A stretch of DNA of 64,000 bases, from assembly GCA_020687605.1 (NCBI GenBank), contig JAJEQY010000003.1:31363-95362 (forward strand), given 5' to 3'. Below, one piece after another: positions 38,578 through 47,761 of this stretch. The position numbers were made by a program, and so were the translations under genes. This DNA comes from Intestinimonas aquisgranensis. Its GTDB lineage: Bacteria; Bacillota; Clostridia; Oscillospirales; Oscillospiraceae. The notes beneath the pieces were generated by a model that made no database searches, had not been told where the DNA came from, and saw only the letters and a program-made list of their open reading frames with translations. Every line of letters begins with the position of its first letter. The stretch's first letter is position 1.

Positions 38578-39834
38578 TCAGGTGGCGGGGGAGAAGAGGG
38601 AGAGCTGACCGGGCAGCACCTTGGCGCTGCCGCCGGGGATGGGGTCGGCCAGGCGGAAGAAGAGGTCCTCGGGCTGGAGCCGGGCGGCGCCGGGGACGGC
38701 GCGGCCGGAGCAGGTGAGGAAGTACTGGGCCCGCTTGAGGACCACCCCCAGGGTCTTGAGGCCCTCAAAGGTGAGGGGGCCCACCCGGCGGGCGGCCAGC
38801 ACCCGGCGAGCGGAGGTCACCCCCATGCCGGGCACCCGGAGGAGTGCTTCGTAGTCGGCCCGGTTCACGTCCACAGGGAAGAACTCCGGGTGGCGGAGGG
38901 CCCAACAGCATTTGGGGTCCAGCCGGGGGTCGAAGTGGGGGTGGGCCTCGTCCAGCAGCTCCCCGGCGTCAAAGTGGTAGAACCGCAGCAGCCAGTCGGC
39001 CTGGTAGAGCCGGTGCTCCCGCAAAAGGGGCGGCCGAAACCCCTGCCGGGCGGGGAGGAGCTTGCTGTCGGACACCGGCATGTAGGCCGAGTAAAAGACC
39101 CGCTTGAGCCGGTAGCGCCGGTAGAGCCCCTGGCTCAGCCGCAGGATCTGGAGGTCGGTCTCTGGGGTGGCTCCCACGATCATCTGGGTAGACTGGCCCG
39201 CCGGGGCAAATTTCGGGGCGTGGCGGTACCGGGCCAGCTCCTGTCTGGAGACGGCAATGCCGTCCCGGATCTGCTCCATGGGGGCCAGAATGGCCTCCTT
39301 GGTCTTGTCGGGGGCCAGCAGGGCCAGACTGCGCTGGCTGGGCAGCTCGATATTGACGCTCAGCCGGTCGCACAGCAGCCCCAGCCGCCGGGTGAGGAGG
39401 GGGTCGGCCCCGGGGATGGCCTTGGCGTGGATGTAGCCCTGAAAGCCGTAGCCCTCCCGCAGCAGGGAGAGGACGGCGATCATTCGCTCGGTGGTGTAGT
39501 CCGGGTCCCGGAGGACGGCGGAGGAGAGGAAGAGCCCCTCGATGTAGTTCCGGCGGTAGAAGCCCAGGGTGAGCTCGCACAGCTCCTGGGGGGTAAAGGT
39601 GGCCCGGGGCACGTCGTTGGACCGGCGGTTGACACAGTAGGCGCAGTCGTACCGGCAGCGGTTGGTCATGAGGACCTTTAGGAGGGAGATGCACCGGCCG
39701 TCGGCGGAAAAGGAGTGGCAGCACCCCGCCGGCAGGGTGGAGCCCCGCCCACCCCGGCTCACGCCGCTGGAGGTGCAGGCGGCGTCGTATTTGGCGGCGT
39801 CGGCCAGGATGGTCAGCTTATCCAGGAGCTCCAT
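38578..39834 (-). CDS. Radical-SAM protein, putative DNA modification/repair (TIGR03916 type)
   Basis: A 418-residue radical S-adenosylmethionine protein. The N-terminal part (KLTILADAAKYDAACTSSG) leads to the cluster motif CRYDCAYC (CxxxCxxC, about 79-86) within the barrel. A helix-hairpin-helix DNA-binding motif appears near the C terminus (VNRADYEALLRVPGMGVTSARRVLAARR, about 325-352), as in DNA repair proteins. Partner of the DUF4130 gene behind it. The radical chemistry plus HhH fits a DNA or nucleic-acid repair role, still unproven. ATG 39834 follows GGAGGGACCCAT. Its promoter carries a LexA-like box. Confidence 0.87.
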   Translation of the reverse strand: MELLDKLTILADAAKYDAACTSSGVSRGGRGSTLPAGCCHSFSADGRCISLLKVLMTNRCRYDCAYCVNRRSNDVPRATFTPQELCELTLGFYRRNYIEGLFLSSAVLRDPDYTTERMIAVLSLLREGYGFQGYIHAKAIPGADPLLTRRLGLLCDRLSVNIELPSQRSLALLAPDKTKEAILAPMEQIRDGIAVSRQELARYRHAPKFAPAGQSTQMIVGATPETDLQILRLSQGLYRRYRLKRVFYSAYMPVSDSKLLPARQGFRPPLLREHRLYQADWLLRFYHFDAGELLDEAHPHFDPRLDPKCCWALRHPEFFPVDVNRADYEALLRVPGMGVTSARRVLAARRVGPLTFEGLKTLGVVLKRAQYFLTCSGRAVPGAARLQPEDLFFRLADPIPGGSAKVLPGQLSLFSPAT

Positions 39835-39851
39835 ATGGGTCCCTCCGAAAT

Positions 39852-39864
39852 CGAACATTTGTAC
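39852..39864. promoter_or_regulatory. LexA-like (SOS) box
   Basis: CGAACATTTGTAC. The Gram-positive SOS core GAAC-N4-GTTC is matched at seven of eight positions. It lies at the expected start site of the radical-SAM/DUF4130 operon, between the -10 element and the ATG, where LexA would block transcription. Confidence 0.5.
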
Positions 39865-39868
39865 TATT

Positions 39869-39897
39869 ATGATAGCACGGGAGCGGAGGGCCGTCAA
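39869..39897 (-). promoter_or_regulatory. Promoter of the radical-SAM/DUF4130 operon
   Basis: Minus-strand TTGACG (39897-39892), 17 bases, TATCAT (39874-39869). Confidence 0.65.
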
Positions 39898-39948
39898 CCG
39901 GAAAGAAGCACCAGGAGCGGCGGAAAAGTCCGGTCCATGGGACTGCAC

Positions 39949-39977
39949 TTGCCTCATCAGGCGGCAGCGGGTATAAT
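39949..39977 (+). promoter_or_regulatory. Promoter of the histidine kinase gene
   Basis: TTGCCT (39949-39954), 17 bases, TATAAT (39972-39977), 29 bases before the ATG. Confidence 0.72.
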
Positions 39978-40006
39978 GGGGACACGACTGCGAAAGGCGG
40001 GATGAT

Positions 40007-41143
40007 ATGGACAGGCGGTATGACCGGCTGAAGGGAAAGCTGCTGCTGCGGGCGGCGGCGGGGGCCCTGGGGACTCTGGCCATCACAGTGGTCCTGTGGA
40101 GGGTGGCCGACAGCCTGTGGGGCCAGGCCATGGCCCAGGGGACGGAGCGGCTGTGCCTGGACCTGTTCGGTATGGAAGAGGAGGCCGCCCAGGGGATGTA
40201 CCAGCGCATCTTCCGGGAGGGCTGGCTCTACTGGGTGGCCGGCCTGGGGGCGATCTATTTGCTGGGCGCCTTTTATGCGGTGCTGGGGAAGGTCACCCGG
40301 TGGATGGACCAGATCGGCGCCACCGTCCACCAGGTGGTGGATGAGACGGGGGAGCCCGTGTCCCTGCCCCGGGAGCTCGCTCCCCTGGAGCGGGACCTGC
40401 GGTCCATCCAGGCCAGCCTGGCTGCCGGCCGTGCCCAGGCCAAAGAGGCGGAGCAGCGGCGGCAGGATCTGGTGGCCTTCCTGGCCCACGATCTGAAGAC
40501 GCCCCTCACCTCGGTGCTGGGGTATCTGAACCTCCTCCACGACGACCCCGGCCTCACGGCGGAGCAGCGGGCCAAATATACCGGCATCGCCCTGGACAAG
40601 GCCAACCGGCTGGGGGAGCTCATCGGGGAGTTCTTCGACATCACCCGCATGGACTTCGCCACCCTGGGGGAGAAGGGGGAGCACATCCAGCTCTCCCTGC
40701 TGCTGGAGCAGCTGTCCGACGAGTTCTACCCCGCCTTTGCCGAAAAGGACCTCACCTGCAAGTGCGACATCGCCCCCCGGCTCACGGTGCGGGGGGACGC
40801 CGACAAGCTGGCCCGGGTCTTTGACAATGTGCTGCGCAACGCGGTGAGCTACAGCGCCTCCGGCGGCGAGGTGGAAATCCAGGCCACGGAGCGGGAGGGC
40901 TGGGCCGAGATCGCCATCCGCAACCAGGGCCTGGAGATCCCGGAGCAGGAGCTCACCAACATCTTTCAAAAATTCTACCGGCTGGACCAGGCCCGGTCCA
41001 CCCGCACCGGCGGGGCGGGGCTGGGGCTGGCCATCGCCCGGGAGATTGTGGAGCGCCACGGCGGTACCATCCGGGCGGAAAGCGACGGCAAGCGGACCAG
41101 CTTTGTGATCCGCCTGCCACTGGCTGAGGAGGGGGAGAAATGA
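40007..41143 (+). CDS. VanS-like sensor histidine kinase without adjacent response regulator
   Basis: A 378-residue membrane kinase. Two spans (about 12-33 and 73-93) bracket a short outer loop, then a HAMP-like linker, the dimerisation box FLAHDLKTPLTSVLGYL (phospho-His about 161), the N box DNVLRNAVSYSASGG and G box GGAGLGLAIAREIVERHGG. The order and wording resemble VanS-type kinases. The usual VanR-like regulator gene is missing on both sides: upstream is the divergent radical-SAM operon, downstream a GNAT gene. The signal is unknown; the label VanS-like describes sequence type, not vancomycin resistance. Confidence 0.87.
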   Translation: MDRRYDRLKGKLLLRAAAGALGTLAITVVLWRVADSLWGQAMAQGTERLCLDLFGMEEEAAQGMYQRIFREGWLYWVAGLGAIYLLGAFYAVLGKVTRWMDQIGATVHQVVDETGEPVSLPRELAPLERDLRSIQASLAAGRAQAKEAEQRRQDLVAFLAHDLKTPLTSVLGYLNLLHDDPGLTAEQRAKYTGIALDKANRLGELIGEFFDITRMDFATLGEKGEHIQLSLLLEQLSDEFYPAFAEKDLTCKCDIAPRLTVRGDADKLARVFDNVLRNAVSYSASGGEVEIQATEREGWAEIAIRNQGLEIPEQELTNIFQKFYRLDQARSTRTGGAGLGLAIAREIVERHGGTIRAESDGKRTSFVIRLPLAEEGEK

Positions 41144-41853
41144 CTGTGGAGCAAATGGAACAAGCCCGGGCCTGGCTGGAGCGGGACAGCGTCCTCCACG
41201 CCAATATGCTGGAGGTCCTGCGCCGGGGCAGCGCCGATGCGCTGATTGCAGAGGAGAGGGGCGTCCTTCTCCACGACACCGGCTGCGGGGCCTGGATGCT
41301 GGCGGCGGAGCCGGACGCAGCGGAGGACTTCCTGGACCGGGTGCCGGCAGGGTGCGACCTCTTTGTGGGCCACGATATGGCGTATTTTGACCTGGCCAGG
41401 GCCAGGTTTGGACTGCCGGAGCGGGAGATCTGCTGGTCGGCGGCCTACCTGGACAAAGTGCCCCTGTCCGTCCCTGATTTCGGCGGGGAGCTGCGGCTGC
41501 TGGACGGGTCCTGGGCGCCCTGGGTGCTGGCGCATTACAGCCACGCCTTTGCCGATCTGGACTACATGGAGCGGGCGGTGGACCGGGGAATCATCGGCGC
41601 CTTTTTGGATGGGCAGCCCGCCGGGTTTGTGGGCTTCCACGATGAGGGGAGCATCGGTATGCTGGAGGTGCTGCCCGCCTACCGCCGCCGGGGCCTGGGA
41701 GAGGTCCTCCAGCGGGCGGCCATCAACCTGGCTCTGGAGCGGGGGCAGATCCCCTTCGGCCAGGTCATTGACGGGAACGAGGCGTCCTTGTCCCTCCAGC
41801 GAAAGCTGGGCATGGCGGTCTCCAAAACCACCCTCTTCTGGCTCATGGGATGA
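41140..41853 (+). CDS. GNAT-family N-acetyltransferase
   Basis: A 237-residue protein. The N-terminal half (about 1-125) is unassigned and may be a degenerate acetyltransferase-like module. The C-terminal half carries the GNAT acetyl-CoA motif GMLEVLPAYRRRGLGEVLQRAA (about 180-201) and a final strand NEASLSLQRKLGM. Substrate unknown. Its start overlaps the kinase stop by 4 bases (ATGA), so it is co-translated with it. Confidence 0.82.
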   Translation: MTVEQMEQARAWLERDSVLHANMLEVLRRGSADALIAEERGVLLHDTGCGAWMLAAEPDAAEDFLDRVPAGCDLFVGHDMAYFDLARARFGLPEREICWSAAYLDKVPLSVPDFGGELRLLDGSWAPWVLAHYSHAFADLDYMERAVDRGIIGAFLDGQPAGFVGFHDEGSIGMLEVLPAYRRRGLGEVLQRAAINLALERGQIPFGQVIDGNEASLSLQRKLGMAVSKTTLFWLMG

Positions 41854-41862
41854 TTTGAATAC

Positions 41863-41909
41863 AAAAACGCCCTTTCCGGCGCTTTACGGCGCCGGAAAGG
41901 GCGTTTTTT
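41863..41909. terminator. Bidirectional terminator after the GNAT gene
   Basis: Long stem AAAAACGCCCTTTCCGGCG / CGCCGGAAAGGGCGTTTTT around CTTTACGG, T-run on both strands, between convergent genes. Confidence 0.9.
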
Positions 41910-41913
41910 CTGT

Positions 41914-42390
41914 TTATTTCCCGGCCAGGAGCTTCCAGAGCTTCTTCTGGTTGGGCATCATCCGCCGGGGCGGGGTCTGCCTGGCGTACCGCTGGGCCAG
42001 ATCCCGCTGGGCGTCGGGGGAGAGGAGGGGGGCCAGGGGCAGGCCGTGACCCTCCAGAGCCACCAGGGTGAACTTCTCCGGCGGGGAGGCCGGCTTGGGG
42101 TAGAAGAGGAGCCGTTCCAGTCCCCGGAGGGCGGCCGCCTGGGCCTCCGGTCCGGGCTGGGCCTGAACGGCCTGGGCCAGTGCCTCCACATGGTCGGCCA
42201 GGAGGGGGATGTATTTGTCCATGAGGGCGTCCAGGCCGGGGTGATAGCTGTGGCCGGAGAAGAGGTTGGAGAGGGCGCCCTGGGTGTCCTCCGCCCGCCG
42301 GTCGTCGGGAAGGGCATCCAGGAGGGCGTCGTAGCAGTCCTCCAGGGCCTTCAGGGCCTCAGAGGGGGTAAGTACCGTATCCATGGCCAT
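41914..42390 (-). CDS. Hypothetical protein downstream of purL
   Basis: A 158-residue, mostly helical cytoplasmic protein without signal peptide or membrane span. I do not recognise its family. The N-terminal half is acidic (ALKALEDCYDALLDALPDD), the tail basic (RRMMPNQKKLWKLLAGK). ATG 42390 has AAGGAG 7 bases upstream and follows the purL stop by 11 bases, so it is translated from the same message. The terminator is 5 bases past its stop. Confidence 0.7.
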   Translation of the reverse strand: MAMDTVLTPSEALKALEDCYDALLDALPDDRRAEDTQGALSNLFSGHSYHPGLDALMDKYIPLLADHVEALAQAVQAQPGPEAQAAALRGLERLLFYPKPASPPEKFTLVALEGHGLPLAPLLSPDAQRDLAQRYARQTPPRRMMPNQKKLWKLLAGK

Positions 42391-42401
42391 GGCAAAACTC
42401 C

Positions 42402-45400
42402 TTATGCGAAGTAGGCGGCGCCGCTCTCAAAGATGGGCTGGAACTTGTCGCCGGGGATGTTCTTGGCCAGGAACTCGCCCCGGCGCTCGGAGTGGCCCAT
42501 CTTGCCGAAGACGCGGCCGTCGGGGGAGAAGATGCCCTCGATGGCGCAGAGGGAGCCGTTGGGGTTGGCGGAAATGTCCATGGAAGGGACGCCGGAGAGG
42601 TCCACGTACTGGGTGGCCACCTGGCCATTGGCGATGAGGCGGTCCAGCAGGGGCTGGGGTGCCACGAACTTGCCCTCGCCGTGGGAGATGGGGATGGCGT
42701 GGAGGTCGCCCACCTGGCTCTTGAGCATCCAGGGGGAGCGGACGCTGGCCACCCGGGTGGTGACGTACCGGCTCTGGTGGCGGCCGATGTCGTTGAAGGT
42801 GAGGGTGGCGCACTTGTCGTCCATGGAGGGACGGATCTCGCCGTAGGGCACCAGTCCCAGCTTGATGAGGGCCTGGAAGCCGTTGCAGATGCCCAGCATC
42901 AGGCCGTCCCGGTTTTTGAGCAGGTCGTGGACGGCGTCGGTGAGCCGGGGATTCCGGAAGAAGGAGCAGATGAACTTGGCGGAGCCGTCGGGCTCGTCGC
43001 CGCCGGAGAAGCCGCCGGGGAGGACGATCATCTGGGCGCTGTGGATGGCCTCCTCCAGGGCCTGGGCCGACTGGGACAGGAGGTCAGCGTTGAGGTTGCG
43101 CACCACCACGATCTCCGGCTCGATGCCGGCCCGGAGGCAGGCCCGGGCGGTGTCGTACTCGCAGTTGGTGCCGGGGAAGACGGGGATGACGGCCTTGGGA
43201 CGGGCGGTCTTGCTGCGGCACACGGCGGGAGAGCGCTCGGCGCAGCTGAGGGTGGGCACGTCGCCGGCGGCGTCGGTGCGGGTGGGGTAGATGCTCTCCA
43301 GCACGCCCTCGGAGACGGCCAGCAGCTCGTCGATGGGGGCGGAGTCGTTGGGCAGGGAGACGATGGGCTCATTGGAGGTGTAGCCCAGCAGGGTGGCGCC
43401 GGGCACGGGGCCGTCGCACTCGGCCACAATGGCGCCGGGGGTGGTGATCCAGAAGGGGTCACGCTCCAGCCGGGCGTCGGAGGTGAAGCCGATGCGGTTG
43501 CCGAAGGACATCTTGATGACGGCCTCGGCGCTGCCGCCGGCGGTGACCGCCCAGGCGGCCTTCACGTGGCCGGTCAGACACAGCTTGTGGAAGTCCATCC
43601 ACAGGGCCTTCAGGTCGCCGTAGTCGCCGCTGAACTTGGGCTGGAAGAGATAGACCGGGTAGCCGGCCTCCTTGAACTCAGGGGTGATGACGTTCTGGGC
43701 CTTCTCCGGGGCGATGGCGAAGGAGATGAGGGTGGGGGGCACATCCAGGCCCAGGAAGGAGCCGGACATGGAGTCCTTGCCGCCGATGGCGGCCACGCCC
43801 AGGCCGATCTGAGCGGTGAAGGCGCCCAGCAGGGCGGCGAAGGGCTTGCCCCAGCGGACGGGGTCATTGCGCAGCTTCTCAAAGTACTCCTGGAAGGAGA
43901 GATAGGCCTTGGTGGGATCGCAGCCGGCGGCCACCAGCTTGGCCACCGAGTCGATGACCGACACGCCGGCGCCGTGGAAGGGGTCCTTCTCCATCCAACG
44001 GGGGCGGAAGCCCCAGGCCATGACGGAGCAGGTGTCTGTCTCGTGGCCGGGGTCCACGGGCAGCAGGGCGGCCATGGCCTGGGTGGGGGTGGTCTGGGTC
44101 TTGCCGCCGAAGGGCATGAGCACCGAGGCGGCGCCGATGGTGCCGTCGAAGCGCTCACCCAGGCCCCGCTGGAGGCCCAAGTTCAGGTCGGAGCACAGCT
44201 CCCGCAGGCCGGCGCCGGCGAAGGGCAGGCCCAGCTCCGCCGGGGGGACCACCACGGTGGTGTGCTTGTCGGCGCCGTTGGAGGAGAGGAACTCCCGGGA
44301 CAGGTCGGCGATGACGGCGCCGTTCCAGTGCATGACCATCCGGGGGGACTCGGTGACGGTGGCCACCACGTAGGCCTCCAGGTTCTCGGCGCTGGCGGCG
44401 GCGATGAAGGTGTCCACGTCGCCCTCGGCCACCACCACGGCCATACGCTCCTGGCTCTCGGAGATGGCCAGCTCGGTGCCGTCCAGGCCGTCGTACTTCT
44501 TCCGCACGGCGTCCAGATCGATGTCCAGGCCGTCGGCCAGCTCGCCCACGGCCACGCTGACGCCGCCGGCGCCGAAGTCGTTGCACCGCTTGATGAGCCG
44601 GGTGACCTCGGGGTTGCGGAAGAGGCGCTGGAGCTTGCGCTCCTCGGGGGCGTTGCCCTTCTGGACCTCGGAGGCCATGGTGTCCAGGCTCTTGAGGTCA
44701 TGGCTCTTGGAGGAGCCGGTGGCGCCGCCGATGCCGTCCCGGCCGGTGCGGCCGCCCAGGAGGATGACCTTGTCGCCGGGGGCGGGGCGCTCCCGGACCA
44801 CGTTGGCGGCCGGGGCGGCGCCCACCACGGCGCCAACCTCCAGGTGTTTGGCCACGTAGCCGGGGTGGTAGATCTCGCTGACCAGGCCGGTGGCCAGGCC
44901 GATCTGGTTGCCGTAGGAGGAGTAGCCCGCCGCGGCGGTGGTACACAGCTTCCGCTGGGGCAGCTTGCCCTCCAGGGTCTCATTCAGGGGAGTGCGGGGG
45001 TCGCCGCAGCCGGTGACACGCATGGCCTGATAGACATATGACCGGCCGGAGAGGGGGTCACGGATGGCGCCGCCGATGCAGGTGGCCGCGCCGCCGAAGG
45101 GCTCGATCTCAGTGGGGTGGTTGTGGGTCTCGTTCTTGAACATGAGGAGCCAGTCCTGGTCCTCCCCGTCCACATTGGCGGTGACGTGGACGGAGCAGGC
45201 GTTGATCTCTTCGCTCTCGTCCAGGTGCTGGAGGACGCCCCGCTTCTTGAGGACCTTGGTGGCGATGGTGGCCAGATCCATGAGGGTCTCGGGCCGGGCC
45301 TTGGCCTTCTCCTCGCCGTAGACCTCCTTCCGGGCGGCCTGGTAGAGGTGGTAGGCCCGCTTCACCTCGGGGGAGAGGAGCTCCACGGAGTCAATGTGGG

Positions 45401-46103
45401 TGGAGAAGGTGGTGTGGCGGCAGTGATCGGACCAGTAGGTGTCCACCAGCCGCAGCTCGGTGATGGTGGGGTCACGGTCCTCCTCGCCCTTCATGTAGGA
45501 CTGGAAGAAGGTGAGGTCGGCCAGGTCCATGGCCAGGCCGTACTCCTCCAGCACGGCCTGGAGGCCGGCCTCGTCCAGATCACGGAAGCCCTCCAGCACC
45601 TGGACCGACTGGGGGATGGGGTAGGTCTGGGCCAGGGTGTCGGGCTTGTCCATGGAGGCCTCCCGGGCCTCCACGGGGTTGATGAGGTAGGAGCGCACCT
45701 TCTCCGCGTCCTCGGCGGAGAGGGCGCCCAGCAACAGGTACACGGTGGCGGCCCGGACGATGGGGCGGTCGCCGCCGGTCATGAGCTGGATGCACTGGGC
45801 CGCAGAGTCGGCCCGCTGGTCGAACTGGCCGGGCAGAGCCTCCACCGCCAGCACGGTGTGGGTCTCCTGGGGCAGGGGGCAGCTTTCGTCGTATACCGCG
45901 TCCACCTGCGGCTCGGAGAACACGGAGGTCCGGGCGGCGGCGTAGACCTGGGCCGTCACGCCCTCCACGTCGTAGCGGTTGAGCACCCGGAGCCCGGTGA
46001 GACCCTGGATCCCCACGGCCTCAGTGAGCTCCCGGCACAGAGCCCGGGCGGCTCCGTCAAAGCCCGGCTTTTTTTCCACGAAACAGCGAAATACGTCTCC
46101 CAT
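42402..46103 (-). CDS. purL: Phosphoribosylformylglycinamidine synthase, single-chain
   Basis: A 1,233-residue enzyme of purine synthesis converting FGAR and glutamine to FGAM. Domains: PurS-like N-terminal (about 1-150), linker with LRLVDTYWSDHCRHTTFSTH (about 215-235), two AIRS-type ATP-binding halves (GGAATCIGGAIRDPLSG; GGKDSMSGSF), and a C-terminal glutaminase with VFPGTNCEYD, the nucleophile Cys in LGICNGFQ, and SHGEGKF. This clostridial long form carries the glutaminase fused. ATG 46103 follows GGGAGGAACCACCA. Other pur genes are not in the window. Confidence 0.95.
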   Translation of the reverse strand: MGDVFRCFVEKKPGFDGAARALCRELTEAVGIQGLTGLRVLNRYDVEGVTAQVYAAARTSVFSEPQVDAVYDESCPLPQETHTVLAVEALPGQFDQRADSAAQCIQLMTGGDRPIVRAATVYLLLGALSAEDAEKVRSYLINPVEAREASMDKPDTLAQTYPIPQSVQVLEGFRDLDEAGLQAVLEEYGLAMDLADLTFFQSYMKGEEDRDPTITELRLVDTYWSDHCRHTTFSTHIDSVELLSPEVKRAYHLYQAARKEVYGEEKAKARPETLMDLATIATKVLKKRGVLQHLDESEEINACSVHVTANVDGEDQDWLLMFKNETHNHPTEIEPFGGAATCIGGAIRDPLSGRSYVYQAMRVTGCGDPRTPLNETLEGKLPQRKLCTTAAAGYSSYGNQIGLATGLVSEIYHPGYVAKHLEVGAVVGAAPAANVVRERPAPGDKVILLGGRTGRDGIGGATGSSKSHDLKSLDTMASEVQKGNAPEERKLQRLFRNPEVTRLIKRCNDFGAGGVSVAVGELADGLDIDLDAVRKKYDGLDGTELAISESQERMAVVVAEGDVDTFIAAASAENLEAYVVATVTESPRMVMHWNGAVIADLSREFLSSNGADKHTTVVVPPAELGLPFAGAGLRELCSDLNLGLQRGLGERFDGTIGAASVLMPFGGKTQTTPTQAMAALLPVDPGHETDTCSVMAWGFRPRWMEKDPFHGAGVSVIDSVAKLVAAGCDPTKAYLSFQEYFEKLRNDPVRWGKPFAALLGAFTAQIGLGVAAIGGKDSMSGSFLGLDVPPTLISFAIAPEKAQNVITPEFKEAGYPVYLFQPKFSGDYGDLKALWMDFHKLCLTGHVKAAWAVTAGGSAEAVIKMSFGNRIGFTSDARLERDPFWITTPGAIVAECDGPVPGATLLGYTSNEPIVSLPNDSAPIDELLAVSEGVLESIYPTRTDAAGDVPTLSCAERSPAVCRSKTARPKAVIPVFPGTNCEYDTARACLRAGIEPEIVVVRNLNADLLSQSAQALEEAIHSAQMIVLPGGFSGGDEPDGSAKFICSFFRNPRLTDAVHDLLKNRDGLMLGICNGFQALIKLGLVPYGEIRPSMDDKCATLTFNDIGRHQSRYVTTRVASVRSPWMLKSQVGDLHAIPISHGEGKFVAPQPLLDRLIANGQVATQYVDLSGVPSMDISANPNGSLCAIEGIFSPDGRVFGKMGHSERRGEFLAKNIPGDKFQPIFESGAAYFA

Positions 46104-46151
46104 TGGTGGTTCCTCCCTCATGATATATGTCTATCAGGTAACGGCGCCGGG

Positions 46152-47684
46152 TCAGGACCCGAAGCGCCAGTTCTCTATGCCGTAGAAGGGGTTCTGCTGG
46201 GTGGGGGTGAGGCCGGTGACCGCCCCCCACTGGGTGAGGACGGACTGGCTCTTGAAGCAAAGGGTGGAGAAGGGGACCTGGGTCTCCAGGTCGGTCCACA
46301 GGGCCTGGGCGGCAGTTTTCCGGGATGCGCCGGAGGACGCCTGCCAGGCGGAGAGGAGGGTCAGGGTGTTGGCGTTCCAGTAGCCGCTAAAGTTCAGAGC
46401 GCCACCGGCGGTGAGGAGGGGGGCCGGGTCAAAGTCGGCGGACAGGGCGGCCGCCCCCAGGTAGAGGTCGAAGGAGCCGGCGGTGAGGGCCTGCTGGTAC
46501 TCGCTCCAGGAGAGCTTTTGGAGCTCCACCTGGACACCGGACTTGGTGAGCTCCCCGGCCAGGTACTCCGCCACCGATACACGGAAGGTGTTGTCGGTGT
46601 TCACCACGAAGGTGAGGGAGAGGGGCTGCCGTCCCTGGTACCAGAGACCGTCCTCCCCCTGGGCGTAGCCCGCCTCCTCCAGGAGCTGGGCAAAGACCTG
46701 GGGAGAGTAGTCCCGCCGCTGGGCCAGGGTGTCGTCGTAGTCGGTGCAATCCGGGTGCAGGGGCAGCGTGGCGGCTTGGGCGTGGCGGGAGTAGAGGGCC
46801 ACCGCCACGGTATTCCGGTCCCAGGCCCGGTCCAGGGCACGGCGGACGGCGGCGTTGGCGCAGGGGCCTTTTTGGCAGTTGTAACCCACAAAGACCATGG
46901 TGGTGGTGGGGTAGTCCCACACCGCGTGGTCACCGGCGAAGCCCAGGGTGCTGGTGCCGGTGAGGTCGGCGGTGACCAGGGAGATCTCCTCGGTGTCGAA
47001 GGCGGAGATGAGGTCGTCGGCGGCCTGGATGGTCACCAGGGGAATGGTCTCCGCCGGCAGGTCAAGGTTCCGCCACCAGTCGGTCCGGGCAGTGAGCACG
47101 GCGCCTTCGGCGGTCTCGGTGAGCCGGTAGGGACCAGTCCCCGCCGGCACCTCGTCGGAGCCCGCCTTGACGATGGGGATGTCCAGCAGGGCGGGCAGAG
47201 CGCCGTTGGGGGTGCTCAGGGTGATCACCACGGCGCCGTCCTGCTCGGCAATGGAGGCCACGTCGTCCAGCCGCCCGGCGAACCGGGACTGGGGGCTCTG
47301 GGCCAGCTGGAGGGAGGCCACCACATCGGCGGCGGTGAGGGCGGAGCCGTCGGAGAAGGTGACGCCGCTGCGCAGGTGGAAGGTCCAGGTGAGGCCGTCC
47401 TCACTGACGGCGTAGCTCTGGCACAGCCGGAGCTGGGGGGAGAAGGTCTGGTCCAGCTCAAAGAGACCCTCCCAGATGAGGCCCGCCAGGGCCACGTTCA
47501 CCTTGTCGGTGCTCAGGATGGGGTGGAGACTGGCGGTGGTGCGGGGGAGGGTAAAGACGGTGCTCGTCTCCTCCACGGTCTCCGGCGTAGGGGAGGGTGT
47601 GGGGGTGACCTCCGGGGGAGGGGCGCCGCAGCCGGAGAGCAGGACCAGCGCGAGGACCAGCGCGAACAGTCGGGATGGTTTCAT
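46152..47684 (-). CDS. Extracellular solute-binding lipoprotein, family 5 (oligopeptide type)
   Basis: A 510-residue lipoprotein: signal peptide with lipobox LLSGC (Cys about 19), a Pro/Thr/Glu tether, then an SBP_bac_5 fold (ILSTDKVNVALAGLIWEGLFELD; TWTFHLRSGVTFSDGSALTAADVV; VGYNCQKGPCANAAVRRALDRAWD). Such proteins feed peptide or nickel transporters, but no permease or ATPase genes are adjacent: upstream is yfiH, downstream purL. It may work with a transporter encoded elsewhere. Starts after the yfiH terminator, 48 bases ahead of purL. Confidence 0.85.
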   Translation of the reverse strand: MKPSRLFALVLALVLLSGCGAPPPEVTPTPSPTPETVEETSTVFTLPRTTASLHPILSTDKVNVALAGLIWEGLFELDQTFSPQLRLCQSYAVSEDGLTWTFHLRSGVTFSDGSALTAADVVASLQLAQSPQSRFAGRLDDVASIAEQDGAVVITLSTPNGALPALLDIPIVKAGSDEVPAGTGPYRLTETAEGAVLTARTDWWRNLDLPAETIPLVTIQAADDLISAFDTEEISLVTADLTGTSTLGFAGDHAVWDYPTTTMVFVGYNCQKGPCANAAVRRALDRAWDRNTVAVALYSRHAQAATLPLHPDCTDYDDTLAQRRDYSPQVFAQLLEEAGYAQGEDGLWYQGRQPLSLTFVVNTDNTFRVSVAEYLAGELTKSGVQVELQKLSWSEYQQALTAGSFDLYLGAAALSADFDPAPLLTAGGALNFSGYWNANTLTLLSAWQASSGASRKTAAQALWTDLETQVPFSTLCFKSQSVLTQWGAVTGLTPTQQNPFYGIENWRFGS

Positions 47685-47713
47685 AGGCGGCTCCTGATGA
47701 GTGATAGGTATGG

Positions 47714-47758
47714 AAAAGAGCGAAAAGCGGAGAACAATATCCCTCTTTTCGCTCTTTT
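47714..47758 (-). terminator. Terminator of yfiH
   Basis: AAAAGAGCGAAAAG pairs with CTTTTCGCTCTTTT around a 17-base loop; the T-rich arm gives the tail on the minus strand. It lies directly after the yfiH stop. Confidence 0.75.
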
Positions 47759-47761
47759 GAG

